64,000 bases of DNA from Rhea pennata. Taxonomy: Eukaryota; Chordata; Aves; Rheiformes; Rheidae. Positions 13,301 through 25,300 of this stretch are shown here, one piece after another (position 1 is the stretch's first letter; each line of letters starts with the position of its first letter). The notes below the pieces were generated by a model, which was not told the DNA's origin, did not search any database, and worked only from the letters and a program-made list of their open reading frames with translations. The stretch covers positions 63,806,422-63,870,421 of the forward strand of contig NC_084666.1 in the NCBI RefSeq assembly GCF_028389875.1, written 5' to 3'. Made by a program: the position numbers and the translations under genes.

Positions 13301-16300
13301 TATGACTAAACGTAGGCATCTTTTCTTTAAATCTGTCAATTGAACAACAAATTTGCTGTCATCTAAATGAATCTGTCCGTAGTCGCAGGCTGTATTATGA
13401 AATGTTGTAGATAACTATGCACATTCAGAGCACTATTTACACTAAGACAGTCTATGAAAATGTAAATGCCATGTCAGGCAGTGGACTATACCTTTCCAGC
13501 TGCATCTCATCTGTCGTCTTGTGGATGTAGAAAATTCCTAAGGCAGCCAGTCCAGTTTTCTTGAAAGAATAGCCAGACTACTTAAAGGATTAATAAATAC
13601 TGATCACTGGGATAGTTTCAGCTTCCTATAATGCCATTTTCAATTAATTAATAGCCCATCAGAGCTTGATTGAATGTGATAGCAGGGTCTGAATGGACAG
13701 CAGCCTCAGAAGGACACACAAGTACCGTGTTTGAATTCAGAGTATGCAGCAGAGTCATAATCATTTTCCTAGACTTGTTCACCATGTGCATGCAGATGTT
13801 TTGGGGAGTTCCTCTTGTTCTTTTTCATCCTCTCCTTACTATCAGTTGGTGCCATGGAAGGAACACAAGCGCAGTCAGTTATTTCTAAGACAGTGATAAA
13901 GCTGTCTGTGACATGCTGGAGAAACTTTTCTCAACCACCTGTTGCTGTTTTGGAATGATCGGAAATTTAACGAACCCCTGAATGTGCTCCACCATGTCAT
14001 TCAGGAAATGAGTAAGGCACTTAAACACAGAATATTTACTCATCACGCTGTGATATCTCACAACTGACATCAAGTAGATGCAGAATACTTTCCGTGAAAT
14101 GCAAACTTCATGCATCTCTTCTATCTCATAACTTGTATAGTGTAATACATACAAAGCATCAGTCACTTACTAAAATGGAAACCATTTATACCCTCATTCA
14201 TTGTAATGTCAGTCATCTCTAAAATACCGAATCAAAAAAATCTCCAATCAGAAAATATTAAAATGTGGCATTTTTTGTGGCATTTAAGCACTATAGTCCT
14301 CTACTCCATCACTGCAGAGGGAAGCCTTCAGCAGAACACAAGCTTCTTATTCGTAACAGCACTTTGCAGCTTCTGGCTTTTCTTCAGTGTGTCTGGCATT
14401 TCTCTCTCCTTACTCCCCTCCTTTTTTAAGACAACTACTGAAATAAAGGTGGTGAGTGCAACTGAGATTTTATGCTGTCATGTTCAAGAAAACTGCTGTT
14501 GAATGTTTTGACAAGAAAGACTTCCTCATCCTCCCACCTTTGGGAGAGAGGGACAGTTTTCTGTGTTCTCAAACCCAGGGGAACTGGCTAATCCAATACA
14601 TTTACCAGTATGCAGTCATTTGTATTCTTCTATACAGTTACTTTGTCCCAGACTTCACTGGGACTGTGCCTGAGTAAGGTTTCAAAAGAAACCTAGATAA
14701 GGATATGGGAATTTGAGAGGTACATATATATTTTTTTTCTTCTTTTTATGAAAGCAAGAGCACTTTAATTTCGGTCTGTATTTGAATTTCTTTTTCTCTC
14801 CATAGTCAAAGATCTTATCCGTGACTTTCATAACGCTGTGGAAGAACTGAAAAACTTGGTGTTACATAGAATCTTTTTCCTTTCTCTCTCTTTTTCTTCC
14901 CCCCCCCCCCCCTTTTTTTTAAGTTCTAGAAGACTTGATATTCTTTTCATCTAGTTTCATCTAGTGGCTTTTATTAAAATAAGTCTTTCAGAGAAAATAA
15001 AAGGCAAATTTTTCTAGTGGTGTGCAAAGTAGTTAGTCTCCTTTAGACTCTCTAGAAGAGAGATGCTGTATTGCTGAAGCTTATTTTCTGGTCCCTGCTC
15101 TTCCTTTTGGCATCTGTTAGTACAATGAAAAGAATTCTAAAGTAAATGGTTGTTTCAAGTGTTTCATTTTAAAGCTTAATGCTCTTCACCACCTAGAGGA
15201 AAGTTCTTCAAATCCCCTTTTCCCCCAGGAGCTCTTAGGAAGGTTGAGTACATTTTCCCTTTTCTGTTTGTAGAAGATCTCTGTTTCTATTCTTCTTCCT
15301 GTTTTTTTTTTTTTTTTCCTTTGTCAGCGACTGTTACCAGGAAACCTGCACTGCCTGTCCCTCTCTCTCTGTGTTGTTCCCAGGAGTAAGTCGTTCTTGC
15401 CTAGACTTAAGTTCCTCTTTATCCCATCAGTCGCCATGCTCAGAAATCTGTTCCAGCCAGAACTCAGGAGTTGGAAAGGGCCAGCTGACCTTGTGATAGA
15501 CTTTTCTGATTCCTGGATACAGAGAGGTGCTGGACATGTTACTGCAGCAATTGAAAACTGTGGGAATTCAGCTTCATACCCTGCTTTGTAGAAACTTATA
15601 CTCCCTAGTATGCATATGCATCAGTTGACATATTTATTGAAATATTCAAGTGAACTAATTTCCAACCTTTGTTTGCTTGCATGACAGTGTTCTGAAGAGT
15701 GGGTTGTCTGTCTGAATAGACAAAAATATGCAATGCCATATAGGTCAAATACTGAAAAGTAGAACATAATGATGCATGTTCTGGGTGAAATGGGAACTGA
15801 TCTAAAATATAGGATTTAGTCACTTGCCTTTGGAGGGCTAATTCTCAAAAGTAGGTCCGTGCATAGGTAGGTTTAAAAAAAAAAAAAAAAAAGACCGAAT
15901 TTTCATTTTCCAGAGTGGAAATACATAATCAAACATATATCTATATCCATACAGTTACGTATCTAGCTTTGTTTATTTCTTTCTAGCTGTCTCTTTTCCA
16001 TATGCTGTAGCAGTAGTCACTTGCACAGGGTAGACACCTAATTTCCCAGACTTAATTTTGAAAATCAAGGTAAGAAAATGAAATCATTGTTAACATTGGA
16101 TGATATGCTTGTGGCAGGAGTGTTTACTGGGGCATTCTTCAGGAAATATGCATTTCTTAATAATCCATCAGAAACTGTCTACTTCAGTTCATGAAAGCTT
16201 TCATTTTTTTTTTCCTGGAAAAGTCTAAAACATAAGTAACTGAAAAACAGGATTTGAATTTTATTACCCCTAAAGCTATTACTAGCTGGAAGATTGAGCT

Positions 16301-19300
16301 TGTGAGGATCTATTTCACAGCATCTGTTTCATAGCATCATTTAATTTTTCTTCGTTCTGAAAAAAAGCCCAATCCAAATTCAAATGGAACTGAATAATCT
16401 GAGAGTCTAATATTCTGTGGTACTCAGAAATCAAGTGTTTTATCATCCACGAAAAAAGACATGACATTTGTAAGCTGAAAATATTTCCCTGCCTCAGGCA
16501 TGACCATTTTAGATGGTCAGCAATGAATGCATACTGTAACATTAATCATTTTGAATAGTAACAACAAAAATTCCTTTGATTTATCACCTAACATTTCTAA
16601 AGAAAACAGTTTGGGGGCAGACTGTAATAATTTAGCAGATCAGTCATTGTAAAGAATTAAAAACGAGGCTCTCATTACATCAAGTGTTTTTATTCTAATC
16701 CTCAAAAGTAAGTACCATTCTGACGTGAATTATAATTAGTCTTTAAGTAAGAGGTCCTTGATATGACTAATGCATGCAGAATTAATCAGAATTATTACTG
16801 GTTTCTTTAGCACCCTTTCAAATAAGCATACATTCTTCAAGCAGGCAGAATTTTAAAAAGTGGAGAAATTAGGCTCACTAAAAAGCAATACATGCTGTAC
16901 AAACTAGGGCTAGTTGCAAAGGCTTCAGGTTTTAGACAGATTTAAAGACAAGCTTCACTTCTTTAACGCTTAATGAATCACAAAGGCTAAATTTGCATTT
17001 GGAAATTCAAAACCAGAACTGTTCTCAGAAGTTCAGAGACTAACTAGAGCATAAAGATACTATTTCAAATATGATCAGTAAGCCAGACAACCTGTTTAAT
17101 GGGCTATTTTTGGAGCTATTATGAATTGGTATAAAAAACTTAAACAAAGATCATATAAAATAAGTTAGCTTTTTATCAGATTTCCCTTTACCTTGCTCAT
17201 TTCCTTCTTATGAGCTGAATGCTGTAGTCCTGAGAGCAAGACTCCCATGAACTTCGGGCTGTGTATGAAGTCCTCTAATACCCTTCCACAATATTAAAGA
17301 AAAAAAAAAAGTGCAGTTCTCTTAAGTGTAGTCTAAAGCTGGTTGAATTTCTGGGAAGTCACTTCACTGGAATTGAGTCTCCAGACTCCCTGCGCAGAGG
17401 TGGGCATGGCATGATCAAATACAGCTTCATTGACTGCTACAGGGTTGCACCTGTTTTAAAGACTCCTGAGAACTTGGTCCTCCCTCCTTTCCAGAATTGC
17501 AGTATTTTGGCTACATAGCAGTCTCAGAAACAAAGCCTGAAGACAGCAGATGGCAATTTCTGGAAAATCAGCACTGGTGTCACTGAATCAAATTCAACCT
17601 ATTATAACCTCATTGCTGCTATTCAAGCTGCTACACATCTGGGTTTTTGTTTGTTCACTAGCTTTTGTTCTCTGTATCTCCGCTTCTGTAGGATTCTTTC
17701 AGAAGCACTGAAGTAGTAAAGTGTACCATACTGTTTATGTTTTACATATGCCTGTGAGTGAGTCAAGATAATATGTAAAAGAAACTCACCTTGGTCTCCT
17801 GAAGTGATTAAAAAGAGGACATGTCATGCCAGTTCTTGTCAGCAGGGACAGTTTGGGATCTCCCAGCTTCTGTGACTCATGAGGACTTGTCAGGCTGTGC
17901 CAGGACAGAGGCTGGGAACCCTGTGAGTACTTTCGACTTGCAGGAGGGAGTTTGGAAGCTCTGAGCCTGCCCCTAGGTTGCATTTTGGAGCATGTGGTTC
18001 TTGTCCAGCCCATACAGCTAGGTCCTTTTGTATGGAAACTGTGGCCTGGATATTGCCCTGGAAAGTAGTTGTGATGGGGCCAAGATGCAAAGCTAGACTT
18101 GCAGGCTGCTGCAAGTACAGCGTTGCTGTATCCAGTAGCTTGGTGGTCCTAAGTCTGGAGGTGCTGTCAGTGCCTCTGGACTTTTTACTGCTAAGCCAGG
18201 ATTTAAATGATGGTTGGAGTCTATATTGTCAAAATCCTCCACAGAAATTTTAGATACTTTGACATGATTTACCAACCCAGAAATAACAGCCCTCGAGTCC
18301 AGGCCTTGGGACATTCTGTCTGGCAAGTCAGTGCCAGGGGAAGATGACTGTTTTCTGGCACCACAGGAGACCTACCAAACAACCCTAGAGACCCCCAGCT
18401 TCCAGGGCCCCAGCACTGGGGCAGACATTGTATAAAACATTTTAGGCTCAATGAACTATACAAATAAGTGAGGGAAAGTTTAACATTTAAACTACTCTGA
18501 CTGGTTATAGTGCATATCAGGTTTGGATAAGGATCAAAATGATTTAAGCATTTGTTCCTTGCAAATTCATGGTCTAAAGTTGTTTTAGTTTTACTTCTGT
18601 AATTAACCTAGAGAAGATAATGCAGTAATCTAGTGTAAGAGAACAGTACAGTGGCCATGGGATAGTTTGAAATGTTTTTTGAGAAGACCTCTTTCACAGT
18701 TTATTTCTGTAGAGGGAGAAATTTGCCAATAACTGGTTTATCGCTTTAGCAACAATAAAATAATTTATCAATAACTTTGAATATTTTCAAATAGAAGCTA
18801 AATTTAATCCCTCTTTAAAGAAAAACTTGTGTTATGGGTGGCTTTCTGCAGCACAGGTTTCTTTTGGGGCAGACACCAAATGGGAAATGTGTTATATTTA
18901 TTAGGAGACCCTTAAGGAAGACCCTTCTGTTTGAAAACAGAGCATGTTCAACTGCTGCTGTTCTCTGCTGCGTGCTTGTACCACTGCAGGACCGTACTCT
19001 GGGCACAGGAAGTAGACTAGGCCTGCATATGAGAACAAAGTGTTAAATGATTATGTTGATGTGTGTGTCAGCTGTGCAATGTAGGCTAATTCTGAGTGCT
19101 GTATTAGAACTATTTTGTTAAAAAACCTGTATCAAATTTGTAGTGAGTAAAATGCAATTAGCATGGCAAACAGAATTTAAATGTTGGACTTCTTGTAAAT
19201 GCAAGTCTGAGTTTAGCCAATTACAGGTTCTATAAAAGTTACAAGAAGACAGTGAGAGTGAGCAGTGTGTCTTAGGGTTAGCCCTTAATATCAAAGTTAG

Positions 19301-22300
19301 TCTCTGCCTCATCCTATAAAAGCTTTGATCAGTCTGAAACAACCAGTTATGAATGTGTTTAGATAATAATCCACATAAAAATTTGACTGGTCTCCAGAGT
19401 GATTTTCATGTTCTTTTAAGTTTTGTTTTTCATTTTTTGTTACTGTTAATTCTGATGGAGTTCATATTAGCTTAGGTGCACAGCATATCAGTTTAGGTCC
19501 ATTTTCTATTTCAGACATTCTGTATTATCAGATAAGAGGCAAAAATTGACTTTAACGAGGTTTGTGAAAAGTAGCATATAATTTGTTTTGTGACTCATGG
19601 GTGAAAATGAGAAAACAGAGATAGACTCATAGTCTCTTAAAATATCATCATCTCAAGCCATTAAAATTATTCTTAAAAATAAAAACAAACAACTCCTGTA
19701 AAAAGGAAGCAATTCACAAGCTTTTGATTTTTTTTATCTAAGTTGCCTTTGTTGTATGATTGATGTAAATTGCTCCAAGCACTAATAATAAATGAATTTA
19801 GAATGCTGAAACTCATCTAGTTGAATTCCTCTGAAGTGTGGTGTTTCCTAAGCAGTTAGTTCATTGTAAGTATGCTAAAGGGTTAAACTAAAAAGCACAA
19901 AGAGTCATCATTCACTGATAGTTTTTTATACAGTTGCCAAACAGTATTTCAAAGGGAGGAATTCCTTACTCTCCTTTCACAACCTACCTGTTTAACATTT
20001 CTCTTTCTAAATTTTATGCTCTCTACCCCTGCTTTAGCAGGCAAAGCAGCTTGTGGTAGACTCTTACTAGATAAAACTTTGTTTTTATGGTAAGAAATTG
20101 TGGTGAGATGTTTAGAAAAGCATTATAAATCTCAGTTGCTCTGATTCCTTACATTCCTTTCAGCATTTCACAGTAGTTTGGAAATAATACTGAGCTTTCT
20201 TAAGCAAGATACTTAGGAGATGCTGCAATGAAGGCCACAACTACAAACTGACTTTGATGTCAAATCAAAAGTGCGGTCCAAGCCAACCTTTATCCTTGCT
20301 TTTCTGCAGCAATGTGCCAGCTAATTGCCGTGCATTTAAAACATAAACTGAAAACCCTTAGTCCTTGGTTTTCTAACTCCATTGCTCTGTGACTCTGGCA
20401 TTGTGTTTGTGTGAAAGACTAATTGAAATGGTTTCTCCCTTGCCCCTGCATTACAGAGACATCAGCATGCCTTACTGAGAAGAAACTTTGTTTTCATTAC
20501 ATTTTACGCGTCATTGGTAGTGCTAATCTTGATAGAAACTCATTTATGTTCTTGTTACTGAGCAGCAGCAAGGATAACGTAAAGCCAGAAGTTGGCAGTA
20601 TCTGCAGGATGCAGTTGCAGGATTCAGTAGGCAGGCTGAATGGGCTTTGCTTCTGCTGCAGATGTTCCTCTTCTGAGGAATGGAGACAGCAACTGCGCAG
20701 ACCGACCTGCTGTAGTTGTTACCTGACTGGGAATGGTGCAGAAGTAAACTTAATGACTGTTTTCAGTTAATGTATTATGCTGTGGTTTTACTCAAAAGAT
20801 TTCAAATCTTACAGATGATAGTGCTGGCATTCAAATAATCTAAGAAAATTTTTTCTTTAAGACTTAGTTCAGGTGGCAAATCAGATCTGTCTTTTAAGCT
20901 ACTTAGCCTCACTGGCAGTAGGTAGAGGGATATTTCACGTGCCTCTTAATGTAGCCAAATCTTAACTCCTGCAGGTTTTATTTTTATTTTTTATTTTATT
21001 TTGTTTTATTTTTTGTGATAAGAACATGTGTTGGATCATGTTCAGCTTGGCATCCATCATAACCCCAGATCTCCCTCAGCAGAGGTGCTACTGGGCCAGT
21101 CAGCTCCTGGTCTGTACTGATACATGAGTTATTCCTCCCCACGTTTGCTATTGTTTTCAAGCTTTGTTTCATAGAAGAGCTGCACTCTGCTTATTCTGAT
21201 TAAGCTACCAGCCTCCTCTGTTATCCATTCCACTAGCTGTTGCAAAGCAGCTTTTCCTTGTCTCTCTGGAGAGGAGGCTGAGACTTCTTTTTTTAATTCC
21301 CCAAAACTCATCTTGCAGTAACTAGCTGGTATAATGTTGAATAAAATACCAGAATCTGATCCAGAAGCTGGGCATCACCCTCTGATTAACACTTCTAAAC
21401 CTTACCACTGAAAAGATTGAACTGTGTAGTCACTGCGTGTTTCATTTAACAGAAGTCATAATTAGCTGTGCAAGAAGTTAGCCCTAGTACCTTTGCGTTA
21501 AAACAATTTGGGGCTGTTGGCTACTCTCTCATTCTAAAATAAATGATTGAACTGCACTATTCGTCACTTACTGGCTTGAAAATGTATAGCTCTATGATAG
21601 CTTTACATTACTCTTGCTGACGTGCACTCACATAAACCACAGGGTTATTTTCTAATGGCAGTAAGAAACATACTTGTGTGTGACATATTTCTCTTAATGT
21701 ATTCCTCTGTCTCTTTTGCATGGTGTGTTACTACATCACATTTCTGAATCATGGCCAGCTAGACCTTCATGTGGGAAAACTTACTACTAAGTTTTATTTT
21801 ATGCTTTGGTTGGCTAAACTGTTGAACTCTGAACTTGCTGTGGCCCTCCTCATAACCACAGGAAAGATTCCTCTAGTTACCACTATTTTAGCTGGTTTGC
21901 TAAAGATCTTCCTTGCTTTGAACTGTTGATGAGATCCCAGATAAATACACAAGAACACTTTCTAGTTTCTAATACACCGTACCTGTATTTCTGTGCGGGT
22001 GACTTGTTGAATGGAGTGTTATCCAACTGCTTATGTTCTCTCTCTGCATATGCTGTCAGTAATTATGTCAGTATAGGATTATGACATATCTGCCTTTCTA
22101 GCATTTTAAGGAGGCATTTGATGGGGATTTTTTAGTCATTAGTAAGTTCAGGGGTATTGTTAAAAGGCTTGTAAATAAATCTGTGTTAATTTGGTTGTAT
22201 TACTGATTTTTAAATTTATGATGCCCTGTGGGTAAATCTTGATTCTAATTTACGTGAAAAATGTAAGATTACAAAGCAGGAAATGTTGTTCAGGAAAGTT

Positions 22301-25300
22301 TATGAAGGAAAAAAAATATGGCTTATTGTCCTCCATTCAGCTGTGGAGATAGATTAAAAACAAAAAAGTGTCATTACTCCCCTGCCTAATGATGCTGTGC
22401 CATAACTCAGCTTAATTTATGCTGTTTGTCTTTTACATTTGTACAAATTAATGGGCAGGAAGAGGGTAGAGCAGAGAGGGAATAAGAAAAGCTGTACCTC
22501 TTTCCCAGCCATTCACGGGCCAGAGAAGTTGTCTGGGTGCAGGGAAGTGAAGAAATTTACTGTCAGAATGAGCTGGGAGAGTGCCATGGTGCTGGGAGTC
22601 TCATGGGAGTGGCATTTCACTTTTGATCTACTTTTTGGGGTGACGTAGCTAAATATCTTCCATGAAAGCACACTGAAACAGCACTGTCTGCTGCCTCCTT
22701 TTGTCATCATTTTCAAATACCCTCACCCCATCTGCTAATCTGTTTATGTGCCGCAATATAAACTGCATCATAACACATAGCCAAAATGGACTGTTCTTTT
22801 TTAATTTAGGAATCACTCAGAACTCCCCTTCTGCTTCAGTCTTGCTTTGATATTCATTTGGTGAATTATACTATAATCTAGGTTGCATATTAACAGTCCT
22901 TAACCTAATAAAAACAACGTTTGATGCCTTTTATTTCATTTGCATTTCATATGCTGTGTGATGGCTTGCTATAAGAATTTATGCTGATGAAAATTACCCG
23001 TGATGAAAAAGATGTCTGTATAACTGTTGCATCACAGCTGGTGAGCTGCGGGCAATCCAGGGAAAACACTATCCAAAATAAACATGTATAATTACCTACT
23101 GCTAAATAAATAATCTAACATCCTCTTGTATTATACTTTTAAAGGGCGAACCAGGTTTCATTGGTCCACAAGGAGAACCAGGGTTACCAGGGCTACCAGG
23201 AACAAAGGTAACATTATTTCGCCGACACTTTATTACAAAGCCCTTAGAGCCAAAGTCAAATTCAACTTGCTTAGTATGTAACAAAGATTGTGTCTGTATT
23301 AATGGTGTAAGAATCTTTTATCCAGAAATAAATAAGGTATTTCTCAGAATCCATTTCTGTAAATGCTCCGGAGAGTCTAGAGTTCACGGTAAAATGTAGT
23401 GCTTGGAAATGTGAAAAGTCATAGTTCATGGACTATCAAGCATTTTTCTTTGTAGTGATGCCCTCAAAAAATGTGATCGATCACTGATGCTGTATCCATT
23501 TGTGACTTGTTTAAGTTCATTGGTTACTTTTGTTAATGTCAGCATCTCAAAAATCATTTGTTGAAGAAGCAGACCATGGTTGTCTGAAGAAACTGTATTT
23601 TCATAATCTTGTTTAAAAAGGGCACGGGACAGTGTGCAGATATTAGAACTCTGATGCCACACGTTACTTTGAAAATATAGGTTCATTAAATGTGAATTGG
23701 GGGTTTTCTTTTGCTTTCTAGGACTTTTTTTTTCTTTTTTAAGCCACTATGTGGCAAAGTTAGAATATTATGAGTCCAAAAATAGCCTGAAGTAGGTCTC
23801 ACAGTTTGGGAATTTTTATTCCATTTTTTTCAGAATAAAGAGAAAAATTCTTCATAATTCCCATTTCTACTTTAAAGCACATCTGCTTTTGTCTTCAGGA
23901 AGAGTCTGTTTACTCAGGATAAACCTCTTCAACCCATTACAAGTTCTAGATGAGCTTGAAAATGTTTTCTTTTGAGGATTTGATTTTTTTCGCCATGGTC
24001 ATGTACTGAAGACAGGGCAGTATTTGATTATATTTTGCATCTGCTGCAACAGGGTGACAAAGGGGATCCAGGCCCTCCTGGAAAGGGTGAGCGAGGTGAA
24101 CCTGGAGTTCCTGGACCAAAGGTCAGTCTGATTTTACACTGGAAATGTTTTCTTAGTTTTAAATCTATGAACACATCTTTTTCTGCTGGAGAACAGAACA
24201 GAAACTTGGTGAGTGAGCTTTTAAATGAAAAAAAACAGTCAAATATTCCAATTTAGTCCGTAAGACAACTTTCAGCATCAAAGTCTGAACTCTTTGACCA
24301 TTGCAGCTCCCAAGTTGAATGCAGAGAAAATCCATTTTGCATGCTGTTTTCTAATTCTATAAGAGAGAGATATCATTGTAACCATATTTTAATGTTTTCT
24401 TGATGTTTTTCACTATGTAGCTACCATCAAGTTTTCCTTTCCTAATACATCCTGAAAACCCTCAGCCAGTTAGTTTCTTACTCATCTGAGCTTGTGGGAA
24501 AAACCTTTGTAACACTTTAATGTCCTTATCTTAGGATGTTTAACTATCTTATTTATTGCTTATTTGTAATTTCTCAGGAGCTATGGAATGAACTTGGGTC
24601 ATTCCTGTAAATCAGTGTTCATGATACCTACTATTTACTAATACTAGTACTACTTTTCCTTTTGAAGGGTGGAATCTGTGGCCTTTGCATGCTGATATGA
24701 AGGGATATGTTACTCTAGGTGTTACTAAATTCAATGCCCTTACAGATTTGTGACCTTGATCATGTGAAATGAAGTGTTTCTGCTGATCCATACGGTAGTC
24801 AGTCATTACTAATTTCTTTTTCTCTGCACTCTCATTCCTCTATCATGTCTCTCTTGTCCATCTTCCATCTTCCTTCAAACAGGGGAGAACAGGTGAACCT
24901 GGATCTAGAGGCCCGAAAGGGTCAAAGGTCAGTAGTAATAAAATTGTCTTTGCTGGAGTAGCTAACACAACGCTATCTAGGATAAGTAATTTGAGACATC
25001 TCAAAGGAACTTCACTTTTCTTAAAAATACACTGTAACAGATCTGCAGACAACAGATGCAGTTTTATGTATGAACAGAACATTCGGACTTTCAACTTCAG
25101 CTATTAGAATCAAATCTTGTATACTTTAAACACCATCATTGTAGTTTTTCTGTCTGTTGTAACAATTACTCCTTTCTGTTTGCTTTGGTTTTTCTCATGC
25201 CACTTATTTTTTTTGGCAGGCAGCTGATACAGGTTAATCCACCAAAGTGTCAGGAATCAGCTCCTGTTGAGATTTAATTGGTTTTTGCCATATTTTTTTG

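Larger units (their letters stand above)
10069..23144 (+). other. Intron 4 (13.1 kb, longest in window)
   Basis: The flanking exons are adjacent in the human protein, so no exon is missing here. Contents seen: a C14T8 tract at 14899-14920, a T16 run at 15302, an A18 run at 15875, a GC-richer stretch about 17780-18440, an A/T-only tract at 20976-21015 and an antisense CR1 LINE fragment at 21025-21145. Scattered open frames (for example 12431-12886, 11293-11688) resemble nothing I know. No RNA gene was recognised. Confidence 0.85.

Noticed and set aside
24035..24256. Open frame starting with Met just before exon 6 as a separate small collagen gene
   Set aside because: It is simply intron reading into exon 6 and past its donor; exon borders are clear at 24053 and 24121.
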